This document shows positions 1-11,374 of a stretch of DNA of 64,000 nucleotides, in pieces. The first letter of the stretch is position 1, and each line of letters opens with the position of its first letter. The stretch spans positions 3,596,001-3,660,000 of the forward strand of contig JAJFPB010000001.1 in the NCBI GenBank assembly GCA_020881915.1, given 5' to 3'. The position numbers and the translations under genes are program-made. The DNA comes from Paramyrothecium sp. XJ0827 (lineage: Eukaryota > Ascomycota > Sordariomycetes > Hypocreales > Stachybotryaceae). Under the pieces are notes generated by a model, which saw nothing but the letters and a program-made list of their open reading frames with translations, searched no databases and was not told the DNA's origin.

Positions 1-2558
1 CTTCTGCTTCTAGGTCTGCATCTACGTCCTACCCCTTGGCTCTTCAACATCCTGGCCGGCCAGCCAGTACCGATCCCTACACTTTCTTTTGCCCCCCTTC
101 CGCTTCCTTCGCCTCCGGAACGAAGCGACCAAGAGGGTCTTGCTTGAGGCGTAATCTTAACCTAATCAGGCTGGCAGAGAATTGATGGGAAATGAAGTCG
201 AGGCAATTTATTTTTCCCCTGCGACGCTTCTCGTCAGATGTGCTCCGTTGCCGTAACCACGAACTAAAAGCTGACGATGTTGTGCAGCTGTCCAAGTCAT
301 ACTGTGACGACGATGGCGGCCAGATCAGGCGAGGGCGTGCATTCGGTCGGCGTGCGCACTTCAATGTACACCGGGTACGGAGCTTTACCAATCTTCCGGT
401 GGGAAACCCAACCAAGGAACCACCTTGCCTTACAGGCTTCGCAGGGGGCGTCCGCTAGTCCCGCACACCTGGAGAGTCCGGATGGCCCTGCGGTTCATGA
501 GCCTATGGGGTGAGAGTCACCCTCGCCAAAGGCATCTTCCGGGCAAATGATGGCTAACGTATCGTAGGCAAGCTTCCCAGGGGGACCCGTGTCTTCAGAG
601 CACATGGTCCGCATCCAATCCCGTCCCAGTTCCCTGTCTGGGGAAAAAAGGAGAGGGGTGGGGGTGTGCCTCAGTGAGGGGTCGACAAGATACAGTTACG
701 CCTTAGCCCGTCGCGTCTGTACGTAAGGCACATCAGGGATGATTCCAAGACTGGTCCGGCACGTCTTTCGTGGCCGCTCTCCTGGCGAAGGTGAGGCAGT
801 TACGCCATTCCCGCACTGATTTTGTCCTGTAATGGGCACGTTTCGGCGCAAGGTTCCCCCAATCGCGAGGTCTTGCCCCCCCCCGGTGCAGCGGTCCCTC
901 ACTGACAGTCTGCTCAAACGGGCCGTACCCAAAACGACAAAAGCCTGTGGGCCAACGAGCCATGGGCAATCGCTAAGACCGCGATCCGCGGAGGCGGGAA
1001 GGGCTGGTGGCTTTACACCAAGACGAGGTGCGGTGCTGATCATCTCCCTCCTCCTCAAGAGGCCAGCATTCGTCTTTCCAAGCCACTTACGGTTCTGCTG
1101 CCTGGGCTGAGGAGAGGCGGAATGCTGGTGCCAGGAATCTTGCTGGATGGAGATGGCAGATCTCATCATGTGCAGTGGCAACCAGGAAAAAAAAATATGC
1201 CGTCGACATGCTGCAAAAGCACGCACGTATTGCTCGAAACACAGGGCACACGACGCAAACCACCCTCGCTGGTCGAACAACATCGGCCCAATTGGTCCTG
1301 CACCTCTTCGGACTTCGGATCTCGCTGGATATCGTCCGCCCTCCCCCTCCCACACGTGCTGGCCTCTGCAGTCCACTTGCTGCATGCGACGTAGGACTGG
1401 GGGGTCTCATCTTCCCCACCAAAGCCCTGCCTAGTCCCAGCAGACTGAGTCTAACCAAGCCTGGGCCCCACGTTGAAGATTGCCAGACCCCCCGGTCAGC
1501 CCGGCCCTTTCGAACCATTCTCTACCCCGGTTCGGTAATTGCCTGTTCAGGATTAGCCGGTTGAAAAACGTCGTTCGGTTGGACAGAAGAAACGACCCTC
1601 GCCAATGGCTCCGTCTATTTGCGTTGCGGCTGTGCAGGATACAGATCATTTGTACGGTACGTACATTTGGTACAGTATCTACCTCCCTCCTGACTTGGGA
1701 ACTGTGGAGAAGAGAAGCGTGGTCCGCGCGGGCGCACTCGCACGACGATCGTTTGCAACTTGCCACGGAACCGGCGGAGTCTTGCGCCCAGTAGTCGGGT
1801 CTCCCCTCACCAACAAGGCAGTCGTTTCGAAAGATTACCAACTGTACCTTAAGGGCCCAGTGAGTGAGCCCGCCCATTGCAACGTTCTAAGGCACCTGCC
1901 CCAAAATGGTGTGTTTCTGCGCTCCCGCTACACTGGTCCTGGGACCGCCACCAAGTCAACGGCCGAGTGTAACCTTGAGGACCTGGCCTAAACACGGCAA
2001 CTATCTTAGCACTGAGTTAACAATCAAAATGCAAGATGGCGCACAAAATCTTAAAGTCTTGATCGGGGTATATTGCTGTCTGTAACCAAAGTTCGTGCTA
2101 AAGAATGTGAGCCCTTGAGGCTCAGGGAGGAACGCCACAAAATGTCATCGCATCGTATCTACCATATCGGGTGATGGCATCCCCATGGACATCCCAAGAC
2201 CACTTGTGATCTTCGAATGTTCCGTGAAGTCATCGCGTCCATCCATAGCCCTTTCCAAATGTCCCTTCAACCTCTGTTTCTCATGTCAGAACACTTCTGT
2301 TTCGATGAGACCCGTTCGCCCTGAATATCCATCCCCACCATTTTGCGTCCCGCATGCGCCACTTGAAACTCCTGCAACACCAAAGCAAACAAGAAAACCA
2401 GGCTATCATCTCAGTTGGGTGAGAGGAAACTTTTGCTGCGTAAAAAATACATTGCCGGAGTATTCGCACGGATATGCCCATGTCTGTGCCATCACGCGGC
2501 TCCGTTCGAATCGAAGTGGTTGAATGAACAAGTAACATTGACATTTCTGTGAATGTCT
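1..2558. other. Intergenic sequence, no gene supported
   Basis: I see no recognisable domain on either strand. Open frames up to about 229 codons occur (for example on the minus strand at 696-1385), but they are rich in Arg, Cys and Trp, overlap open frames on the other strand, and have no splice-joined extension. They look like chance frames in moderately GC-rich DNA. The last few hundred bases before 2558 are probably the 3' untranslated region of the minus-strand C2H2 gene that ends at 2559. Confidence 0.6.
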
Positions 2559-3712
2559 CTAGTTTGTGTTGCTGTTGCTGCTGTTGCTGGTCGTGTTGCT
2601 GCTGCGACGCTTACACTTGTCGTGAAGTAGGTGACCGTTTCGGGCTGTGGTCCTGGTAAATTCGGCAAAGCAATTAGGGCAAGTGGCCTTGGCAGCCTGT
2701 CCCGACTTCTCACGCTGGTGTCGCAGCAAATTGCTGAATGTTGAGAATTGACGTCCGTTGCAACCGTGCTCCCAGCATCGAGGCTTTGGGCGGCTTTGGA
2801 CCACTCGCACATGACCTCCTTCTTGGGCGGTTGTGCCGCCAGATGTCATGACAGCTGGAACTTGGTACATCATTCCATTGTCTTGACCAACAGGGATGGG
2901 TGATGGCCGTGCACTGTTGCGAAGCCTGGTTAGCATTGGTCCTCGTACGGCTGGGGGGTCATACGTAACATACCTATAATCATTGTGGCCAGCGTAGATG
3001 GCAGGATACTCCATAGACATACTGTATCCAGATGGTCTAATCCATCATTGTTAGCGTGAATAATGGCCCGATTCTTGTGGGGAGCCTTACAAAGGTTGTT
3101 GGTATGAAGTTTGGAAAACTTGTGTGCCCTGGTGCTGGTCTGAGAGGGAAGAGCTGTAGGACGGGATGTATGGTGGTGTCGGCATCGAAGTGGCAGGCTC
3201 GGTGAGCATCGCAATGGGCGCCGGAGCGGTGGTGTACGACGAAATCGACATGGCACTGGTAACATCGGACATGCCCATGGGCGGGGGGGAGTCCACAAAT
3301 GAGTTGTTGCTGTTTGTGCGGCGAATGCGGTGGGTGAGCCTGGAATCGCGACGAGCGCGGTCTGTCTGACGCTTGAGCTCCCGTTGTTGAGGCGTAAGAG
3401 AGGTACGCGGCGGGCTTGAAGTAAGTGATCTAGCGGTGCTGGGAGGAGTCAAGCTGGGGTCTGAGCCATGGCTCATCGAGACCATGTCATGAGGCAGCAT
3501 GGGCGTGGAAATAGGACTGGATTCGAGGTGTCCTGTAGCAACCGTTAGATCGTGGCTCGTTTTCCGGAGGATGTGAGGTATGGCTTACCCGGCCAAGCGA
3601 ACGTTGACCTAGGACCCATGGTAAAAGCTGGATCAAACGGAATGGCGACAGCGCTATACTCGAGTCAACTCCGTGCTCTAGGGAAGCAGCGTGACTAGCG
3701 GGCTCACCTCAT
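2559..3712 (-). CDS. C2H2-type zinc-finger protein, probable transcription factor
   Basis: Model: complement(join(2559..3036,3091..3532,3589..3653,3708..3712)), 990 nt, 329 aa. The first coding exon is only ATGAG. The intron 3654-3707 has a GTGAGC donor, a TTGAC branch-like site and a TATAG acceptor, and joins in frame to a start reading [18 protein letters not shown]. The other two introns (GTAAGC and GTAAGG donors, CTAAC branch sites) also keep frame. The N-terminal half is Ser/Thr/Pro-rich with a basic stretch ([15 protein letters not shown]) that recurs in fungal regulators. Near the C terminus are two finger-like units. The first has C258 and C263 with H277. The second has C290-x2-C293-x12-H306-x2-H309, followed by C312. 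The tail is poly Ser/Asn. Nuclear DNA binding is inferred from the family; target genes are unknown. A shorter form starting at the Met at 3619 is possible. The product class is fairly sure, the biological role is not. Confidence 0.82.
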
Positions 3713-4045
3713 ATTTACGGCTATGCGATTTGGTGGTGGGAGAGTTTGGTGACGTTGGCGGTGCTCGCCTTGTTGGTGCGAGAACAAGGACTGAGGTTGA
3801 AAGGGAAAGTCGTCGAGTCCAGGGAGCCACTGCGCGGCGATGTGTTTGGTGCTCTGGCAAAGCCAAGATGGCAGATAGATGACAGCACCAGCGACAGTTT
3901 GACCGTTTTCGATGCGGCTGTGCGGGTTGATGCTCAATTGCTTGAGGTTCTCCTGCGTGACGAAGTTCCGAAGGTGTGAATGCTTGGTCGTGTTCTTGTG
4001 TGTGAACTGAACTTCCAGCAAAGGGTGGGTATGTTGAAGATGAAG
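3713..4045 (-). other. Probable 5' untranslated leader of the C2H2 gene, without ATG
   Basis: Reading the minus strand from just below the TATA box (4068-4075) to the start codon at 3712, I find no ATG in any frame over about 330 nt, although the stretch stays open in one frame. The first ATG reached is the 5-nt coding exon. This is what a scanned leader looks like, and it supports both the TATA call and the start choice. The exact transcription start is not visible. Confidence 0.6.
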
Positions 4046-4067
4046 ACGTGTGTTGGGCGTCGAGGTT

Positions 4068-4075
4068 GATTTATA
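4068..4075 (-). promoter_or_regulatory. TATA box of the C2H2 gene
   Basis: The minus strand reads TATAAATC here, inside CACTATAAATCAACC. It is followed by a C/A-rich leader typical of strongly expressed fungal promoters. It lies about 355 nt upstream of the start codon at 3712. Confidence 0.6.
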
Positions 4076-6480
4076 GTGAAAAGGCAACAAGAGCTTGAGG
4101 GAAGGATATGAATGTATATAGCTATTGGAGGCCGAGCCCTATCCTGTAAAATAACTGAGCCTCAACAGAGATCTAGGACCGGAGGCAGGCTTATATGGAA
4201 AGCACAGAACGTGGTGGAGTTGACAGTCGAGCCTTGGCGACCCCCGGGTGCAGTTGCATGACGAAGGGTGGACGGGCAAAGGAGACAAGGACATGGTTCT
4301 GCTCAAGATGAGTATGGGTGTGTCGCTGCCCATACCAGACCGTATGAGGCTAGAACTTGGCCAGGATGGCATGGCATTGGCGTAGACATGGATGGGATGA
4401 TGGAGGGTGTGTGTTGGGAGAGGAGATAGCGGGGGGTGTAAGGGGGGGCGAGGGGTGCTCTTAGATGTAGGGCCAGGTACCTGCCTCACGTACCCTCCCA
4501 GGTCCTGGCAAGGAGTGCAGATTGAGATATCGACGACAGGGGAGGGGCGCGAGACCGCGACGGAGAGGGAGGCACAGGAAGAGGGTGTGATGGTGTGAGA
4601 CCCTGGGCGAGCTCCAAGAGAAGAGGGAAAAGATAGAACGAACGGAAGGCACCCAAACCTGGGGCCAGGAGGGAAAGGATAGCCGCTGGGCGGCGCGAGG
4701 GCGTGTGGGAGGAGGAGGTGCTCAAGGTGGGAGGGACGTGGATGGGGGTGCTGCGCTTGTTCGATTTGAGGGCCGCTGTCGAAGGGCCAAGCGCACGCAG
4801 CCAGGTCAGAGTGAGGACAGCGCAGTACCTCTGGCCTGGCTCTGGCTGGTGGCGTAGGGGCTTCGAACCCACCCACATACAGGACCGGACTGTACTACGT
4901 AGTGGAACCAGTCACCAGAATTAGCCAAGGTGGACGGCAACAGCGGGAGCCAGTGACTAAGAAGAGACGAAGTGGGAGGCGGGATGCGGCAAGTGGGAGA
5001 AGCGAACGAAGAGACAAGGTGAAGAGAATAGAACGTCGCGGCTACGAGGTTTGGTGTTTTGGCTCCTTCGTCTTAGCTAAGGTGATTCGGCTGAGCAAAG
5101 GATTGGGTATGAGGCGATGGACTGCAAGTATCCGTACCTTGCCTGACGTCGTCCAGCCCGTCCGTCCATAATGTGCCGATTCACCGTGAAGGCGCGAGTG
5201 ATCGAGCGTTTGTCCCGCGCAACAGGCCCATGCAAGTCCTCCATGCGCTACATCCACCTTCTGAACTCAAGCCTTAGGGATAGTCGCGCTTGGCCTTACT
5301 ACCCACTAGGCTAAGCTTAGTTAAGACTGAGAGGACCGCACGCTTGTTCGGACCGGGCTCGGGAGAGCCTAAGCCTCAATATGGGGGTTTTGCGGCCACC
5401 GCGTTTAGCAACGGGGACGCTGGAGGAAGCTACTAAAAGAATTGGCAAGGCCGGAGAAAGCGGCCCACGCTTGTCGCCTTAGCCACAGACACTGCAGTCT
5501 AGCGGACTCTTCCAAAAGCGAACGGGGGGAGAGAAGGGGGGGAAATCGAGTGCGGCGCTTCAATTAAGGAAGCTACCTCAAAGTAAGGTAGGCTAGCATA
5601 GCCGGGCAGGCTGACATTATGTTGTTTTGGGTTGTCCCATATTTGGAACCTCTTGTCATAGCGAGGCATAGCTCGGACCCTGCCTAGTAGAGTAATGTCG
5701 ATGGCATAAACTTGGTTTCAAACGGGTATCCATAGGGGGCGGGGATGGTAATTACCAGACCACTCAGAGCAGGGTCAGTCCTGTACGCTTGTCGCGGCGA
5801 GATACTGGAAGAGGACGAGGTAGAGAGGCAAATTGGCCTCGCCGTTTAGGGCACCGTTCTGGGACAGGTGCATTCACGACACTGGCCACTTGAAAATCAG
5901 TGTACTAACTGACTGGCAGGATTCAAATCCCTGTTGGGCAAACCTCCGAGGTCTGATTGGTCCAGCTACCACGCAGAAGAGTGCACCGGGCCTTCACGGT
6001 ATGGGCTCGGTGATGGTAAAAATTGCCCCATCCATGTTATCTGGCTAGCGTGGCAACGGATTATTGATCTGCGGTTCGCTGAGGTCTGGGACGATATCGT
6101 GCAGACCGTCGCTATCAAGGCCCATACAGCAACTAGGGCGTCCGGGGATATGTCCGCCACGGGTCCCGTAGGGTACGGAGTGGCACTATTCCACCTCTGC
6201 TAATGTAGAGTGAGGCAAGATCAGGTCAGGTCTACGTTCTCGGGCAAGGTTGCTGTAGTAAATTACCTCACCAGCGGCATCTCGAACCCCGTGTCCCCGT
6301 AGCCGTCGTATGACCTGTCCATACTAAACGAGAAAAAATCCTGGACATCCGGAGCCAGAGTGATACATGTGAATGTGCCTGGGTAGTTCTGCTCTGGTGA
6401 CATGTCGCTCTCAATGGGGTGCCGGGGCCGCTCACCATGCGATCGTGGCGGAGAGCTCTCGGTGCCGGGCAGCTTCGTTT

Positions 6481-6494
6481 CCCCCCCCCCCCCC
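6481..6494 (+). repeat. C14 homopolymer
   Basis: Fourteen consecutive C residues lie inside the gene-free stretch. This is a likely site of sequencing length error. Confidence 0.9.
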
Positions 6495-9400
6495 GAAAAA
6501 CACAGCTCGCGTGGAAGGGAAAGGCTAGAAGGCGTGGCCGTGGCTAGAGAGTTACACAGGACGTAAGCAGAGGCCAGCCCGATTCTGGGCTCCTGGGCGG
6601 CCAATTCAGCCGGCCCTTCAAACCAGTGATGCTGAAAATAACACACGACGCAAGCACTCGAGCCCTCACCTCACTCCGGTGTGACGCTTCCCTTACCCCA
6701 TTCCTCCGCCCTCTCCACTGCCGTGCCTCCCAGGCGTTAGTAGGTACCGTAGGTACCGGAACAGAAGCATGTGCTTTAAGTACAGTAGGTAGTAGGCACA
6801 GCCAATTTATCCAAGATGCGCCGCATGCAAACATAGAAACCCACTACCTCTTCTTAGTATAGGTACTGTAAGGAGTCGCCCGCACACATCCTGCTACAGG
6901 GTTGGCGAGCTCCGGCCTGGCCTCGATGCTGTGCCTTGCCTTAGTAAACCCAGATTAGTCGGCTTCTCGTTTACATCAAAGCATGCTCAACATGCCATTC
7001 CTCTAAGGGCGTTTGTCGCTGCGCAGGCCTGCTTTGGATGTAACCTTGGCTCGACGAGAGCGACTAGCCAAGACGGGGCACCCAGAAGACCAGCCCAGCA
7101 CGATCGAAATGGAGATGCGGCCCTTCGCAATGGCAGAACAAGCGGCGCTTAACCACATCTGGTACCTCGTGTATCGCATGTGGTTATAACAGGCGCAGCT
7201 AAATGAGCGTGCTGTTGGCAAACTACGCAGTAGGCCCGCCTTATTGCCGCGTAGTCCGCGACTAGCCTCCTCCCAGCTTTGAAGGGCATGAGATGAGCGG
7301 TCGTGCCTTGGAGAAACGGTACGATATCGTTCACTGTACTTGAGTTTTCGCCGAGAAAATGCGTCCAAAAGAAGTAGCGAGTACTTCAGCATGCTTTAAA
7401 CTGTTGCCTAACGCTGGAGGGGCCTCCTGGTCCCTTCACTTCCCCTCACCTCCACAAACGAAATGACACTCCCCACACCCCTTGTTCAATCCTTCGCATT
7501 CCGTCCAATCAACGAGCTCGCACGACGAGCGATGTCACCTCTGAACGTTTCTCCGAACGTCGTCCAGTCCATACATTACCACTGGGGTAAGGGTCCGAAT
7601 CAAGAGGGGCCTGCTTTCTCGTGGCAGCCACTGCTCCATGCTTCGAGCACCAAACTATCCCTCACTCTAGTAGGCTCGGATAACTACTCTTGAGTCCTCC
7701 GTTTGCAAAGATATCCTCAGCACCTGTTAATTTGCAAGGTTTCGTGCTCGACTTTCTTCTTTGAGGCAAGTTTCATCGACCACTCCTTACATCGAATCGC
7801 CAGAGAGATCTCCTGACCAATCATCGTGGCACATCCTCTTCTATTTGCCTATCGGCAACAAGTGCAGTGCAGCATGTTTCGATCATGTGTGGCAGGAAAT
7901 CTGCCCAACCGAATTTGGTGTCCGTCGACTGTACTGATGTCAGAAATGCCAGAATACTGAAAAATGGGCGTTTATGTTATCCAATCGAAGGGGTCGGTTG
8001 CATACAGGCGCGCACCAACAGACGAGATCAACCAACTGAGCAAGCGGGCTGACAAAAGGTCATTGACGTGGATCAGAGAAACCATAACGTGATGTTCAAG
8101 CGGAGAAGTATCCCAGTCGGAAGAAAACTCCCTACCACCCCATATTGGTGGCTTGCCTCTGTCAAGCGACCCACTTGTTTTCCATCTGCGACACCCCTCC
8201 GAGAAGCGGTCTTGTACCTCACGCCCTCCCCCTGTCCAAGGAGGACATTTTGAAAGCACAGCATGTTCTCCTTGGCAGCCGAAGACAAGCAGCGCCCGCG
8301 ACGCCAACATCCAACCATGGGTCGTCCAGGCTTCGTGGCATGGATATGGGTGTGTGTGGGTAGGTGTGGGGACGAAGTTGAGGCCGGTAAGGCTCATGCA
8401 GGCTACTGGTTTCTACAGGGACTAGGCTCAAATGACGACAGGCAATGGGTTCAAAGGGAAGGGCTTCATCAAGGTTCTCGGTAGCACATGGTTTGCCTCT
8501 GCTGCACGCCTGTTACATCACCCCTCTGGGCGCTGTTCTACGGCTGCCGCGTTACATCGCGTCTGAACAATCTGGAAGCCATGCCCTGGTGACCAAGGGG
8601 CACGATTTGCCAGTCCAGCATATTCTTCCACGGACCTGCATGCGAAGTGCCGCTGCACATTGAGCAATAACATGTCCGCTCGAGAGGCGGACAACAGTCG
8701 GTCAACGTCGGTACCGATGTTTCAACGGCCGGGCACGATCGGGTCGTCCCCCCAAGAGTGATCGACTTCCTCGACTCAGGTTACCCCCATTTTCGGTGCA
8801 TTCTTCTATCCTGCTTGTGTCATTGCCTCCCACGGGCCTGCTGAGATTGGTTAGAAGACCAAAGAGCTCCAGCAAAAACGGCCGCTGGATTCTCAACACT
8901 TAGCGTCCCGGAACGTGGGTAAAGGCAACAATTGCACTAGCACGGCTCAAATACACGTGCTTAAACACATTGGGCTCAAGTACAAAATATAGCACTGTGG
9001 ACTTTTGCAGGCGAGAGGTTCCACTGTACTCAGTAGGGTATCGTCCTTGCACCCTAGCAGTCATTCCGCTGGTGCTCCCCCACTTAGGCAAGCGCGACTG
9101 AACGATTTCGAATATCCCGATCGCGTGGCCAGCAAGCCCTCGTGGCGTTACGACTGTGCAACTACCCTCGGACCCGTGTCGGTATGAATCCTACCAGAAT
9201 CTGAAAACGTCCGACCAATCCGCTCTTCGAGGTACCTTAAGCCCTGCGCTCCTTCTTTGAGCTGTCCCGTCACATCGATTGCGGGAAGCACGATCCTACG
9301 CTGGAACCTTAGCGTAGCCCTACGAAAGAGGGGGCCTCCCGGTTATTTGTCATTCGAGCTAGCCTACCTTGGGCGTTCGCTTTGTGGGCCGCTAGACAGG

Positions 9401-11363
9401 GCGCCCAGTCCGAGCGCCATGTTAGGATACCTGCTACTCTCATCTGGGCCATTGTAATTTCCCCAAGTTTTACCGATCCGCGCGCTCGCGGTTATACAAT
9501 GTTCCCCCCTACGTACTTGTCTTGACCAAGGCACATCCTTACTCGATGTGTGACAGCCGAGCGGCGCAACTCAGAGCCCAAAGCGCAACACTAGCAAGCA
9601 GTCCTGGTTTCTGATGCAATCATATCTCATACACTCCAGAAATAGGCTTCGGGCCCGAGACTGTGAACATGGCAGCTGGTCTCCTACCCGAGGCCGTGTC
9701 GATCGAGGAACCATCTGCCGGGCTATTCTGTATACGTCAGGGCTTTGCACTGATCAGACGATTGCAAGGCCATCGCAGGCCCTGCAGGTCGGTCCTTTCC
9801 AGCCTACCACGGCAGACTCCCTGCGCATCCAATGTGGCCATAGGGTTGTGGGCACCGTAGCGAGCCCGACCGCCCATCAATTGGTGCTACCTGATTCCAT
9901 AATAGACTTTTTTTGTCGTTCCGTGATTAACCTTACGGGAAAGACAAGCAGAGCAGCCTCCAGGCGCCGGCTTCGTTCACCACAGCCACTACGAACCCAA
10001 CTAGTAAGCAGCGATTTGCCTACAGCAAGGCTAAGCATCGTGCTGTGCGGACGCTGGCAGGGCATCGATCTGCCCCGCCGATCTCACGGCGGCCTGCGTG
10101 CGTCGAATCAAACTGCAAGTTACAGACCCTGAAGTTTGTCGACAAAGGCAAGCGAAGTTTTGAAACACGGCTGTTTGTCTGCTGTTCTAAAAGTAGAAAC
10201 GGTTCAGCGCACGGACTGTGGATCCCGCCATCATGCCGATGCGCTACCAGACGAAGCCCTACACGGCCAGTGGGCCTGTCGAATGTGGCTTGCTACCGTT
10301 GCAGACCAACAGCGGGCCGGATTGGTTATCTTGCTGCACGCCCTGTTGTCTCATCTAAATGAAATGCATTTAAGTTCCCAGCTCGGATTCGCTAGTTTCT
10401 ACATGGCAGATCTATTCCCGTCCTTCTAGAATACCCATGCTTGAGACTATCACTAGGATTCACTTTCCTCCCCCCCCCCTCCATCTCGTGGACAACCACC
10501 GTATTCGACCTCCAATTGGAATGTGGTGGGTCTCGGACTCGTGGCCTCGGACAGGCCTCAAATTGACTGGCCGGTAGCTCGCTGAACGTCTCGACTTCAT
10601 CTGCTAAACACCAAAACTTAGCATTACGGCTTTTACCAGGGGTCATTTGTTCCGCATGGCAGAAGGAACAAGCACTCTGCCGCCTGTTGCTGCCCCGGCC
10701 GACCGTTATTGGTGTCAATGTTGTTCTGAACATGGGTCGCGATAAGCTATGGTGATGCCACTTGCCTCACGACCGCATCGGCACACACCTATCTCCCTTC
10801 CTGGGGACAATGGAACGAAGTCTACCGTGGCCCTTGGTTCGCGGCGCTCTTTGTCATCCCAAAGCTTTTTGCACTTGCTCGGGCAAGCTAACATCAACAA
10901 CGGTGCTAGGGGATGGTCAAGTCTTTTGGTGTAGATCTGACAGAACTGTGCCACTACCCGATATCTTTCGATCCATGTGGTAGGTGACACCGTCTCACAA
11001 GTGCAGCGACGGCCAGATTATCGTGGATTCCAGCACCAGCCACTCTCTTGTCAAAACTGTGGCTGACACAGCTCACCTCAATATCTCATGAGCACATTGT
11101 TCGTTGGTTTGAGGTTTGGACACAGGGAGCCACGTTGAAGCACAGACATCGTTCCTTTCGCAAGTGACTAAGTTGATTTAACGAACATCAAAAAGTGAAA
11201 CTACGGAGAAGCCCGGAGGTTCTGTTGATTTGTGACAGGCTTAGAAACTATCCCGAAACAGCCCCAGTTTGTGGCTGACTGAACCATATCCATCGTCTCG
11301 AAACTGCGGCGTAGGAGAGCCAGATGCGGCACGTCCGTTAGTCAGAGACGAACTCAGTAAGGA

Positions 11364-11374
11364 GGGGGGGGGGG
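11364..11374 (+). repeat. G11 homopolymer
   Basis: Eleven consecutive G residues lie in gene-free sequence. A similar run of about ten C lies near 10470-10479. Confidence 0.9.

Noticed and set aside
696..1385. 229-codon open frame on the minus strand
   Set aside because: Arg/Cys/Trp-rich composition, competing frames on both strands, no domain, no supporting splice partner. A frame of this length is not surprising in 64 kb of GC-rich DNA.
3678..3707. A 30-nt intron ending at CCCTAG in the C2H2 leader
   Set aside because: Too short for a fungal intron. The 54-nt choice ending at TATAG has a branch-like site and restores the coding frame.
4861..4875. GGTTCGAAGCC on the minus strand, a match to the tRNA B box
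   Set aside because: The arms around it do not pair as a T stem, and no acceptor stem, anticodon arm or proper A box is found at the right spacing.
4139..4876. 245-codon minus-strand open frame upstream of the C2H2 gene
   Set aside because: It is Pro/Ser/Leu-rich because the strand is pyrimidine-rich, and the sequence behaves like a promoter region rather than a protein.
9614..10132. 172-codon plus-strand frame
   Set aside because: Arg/Ser-rich, no motif, no intron-joined extension. Several frames of this size are expected by chance.
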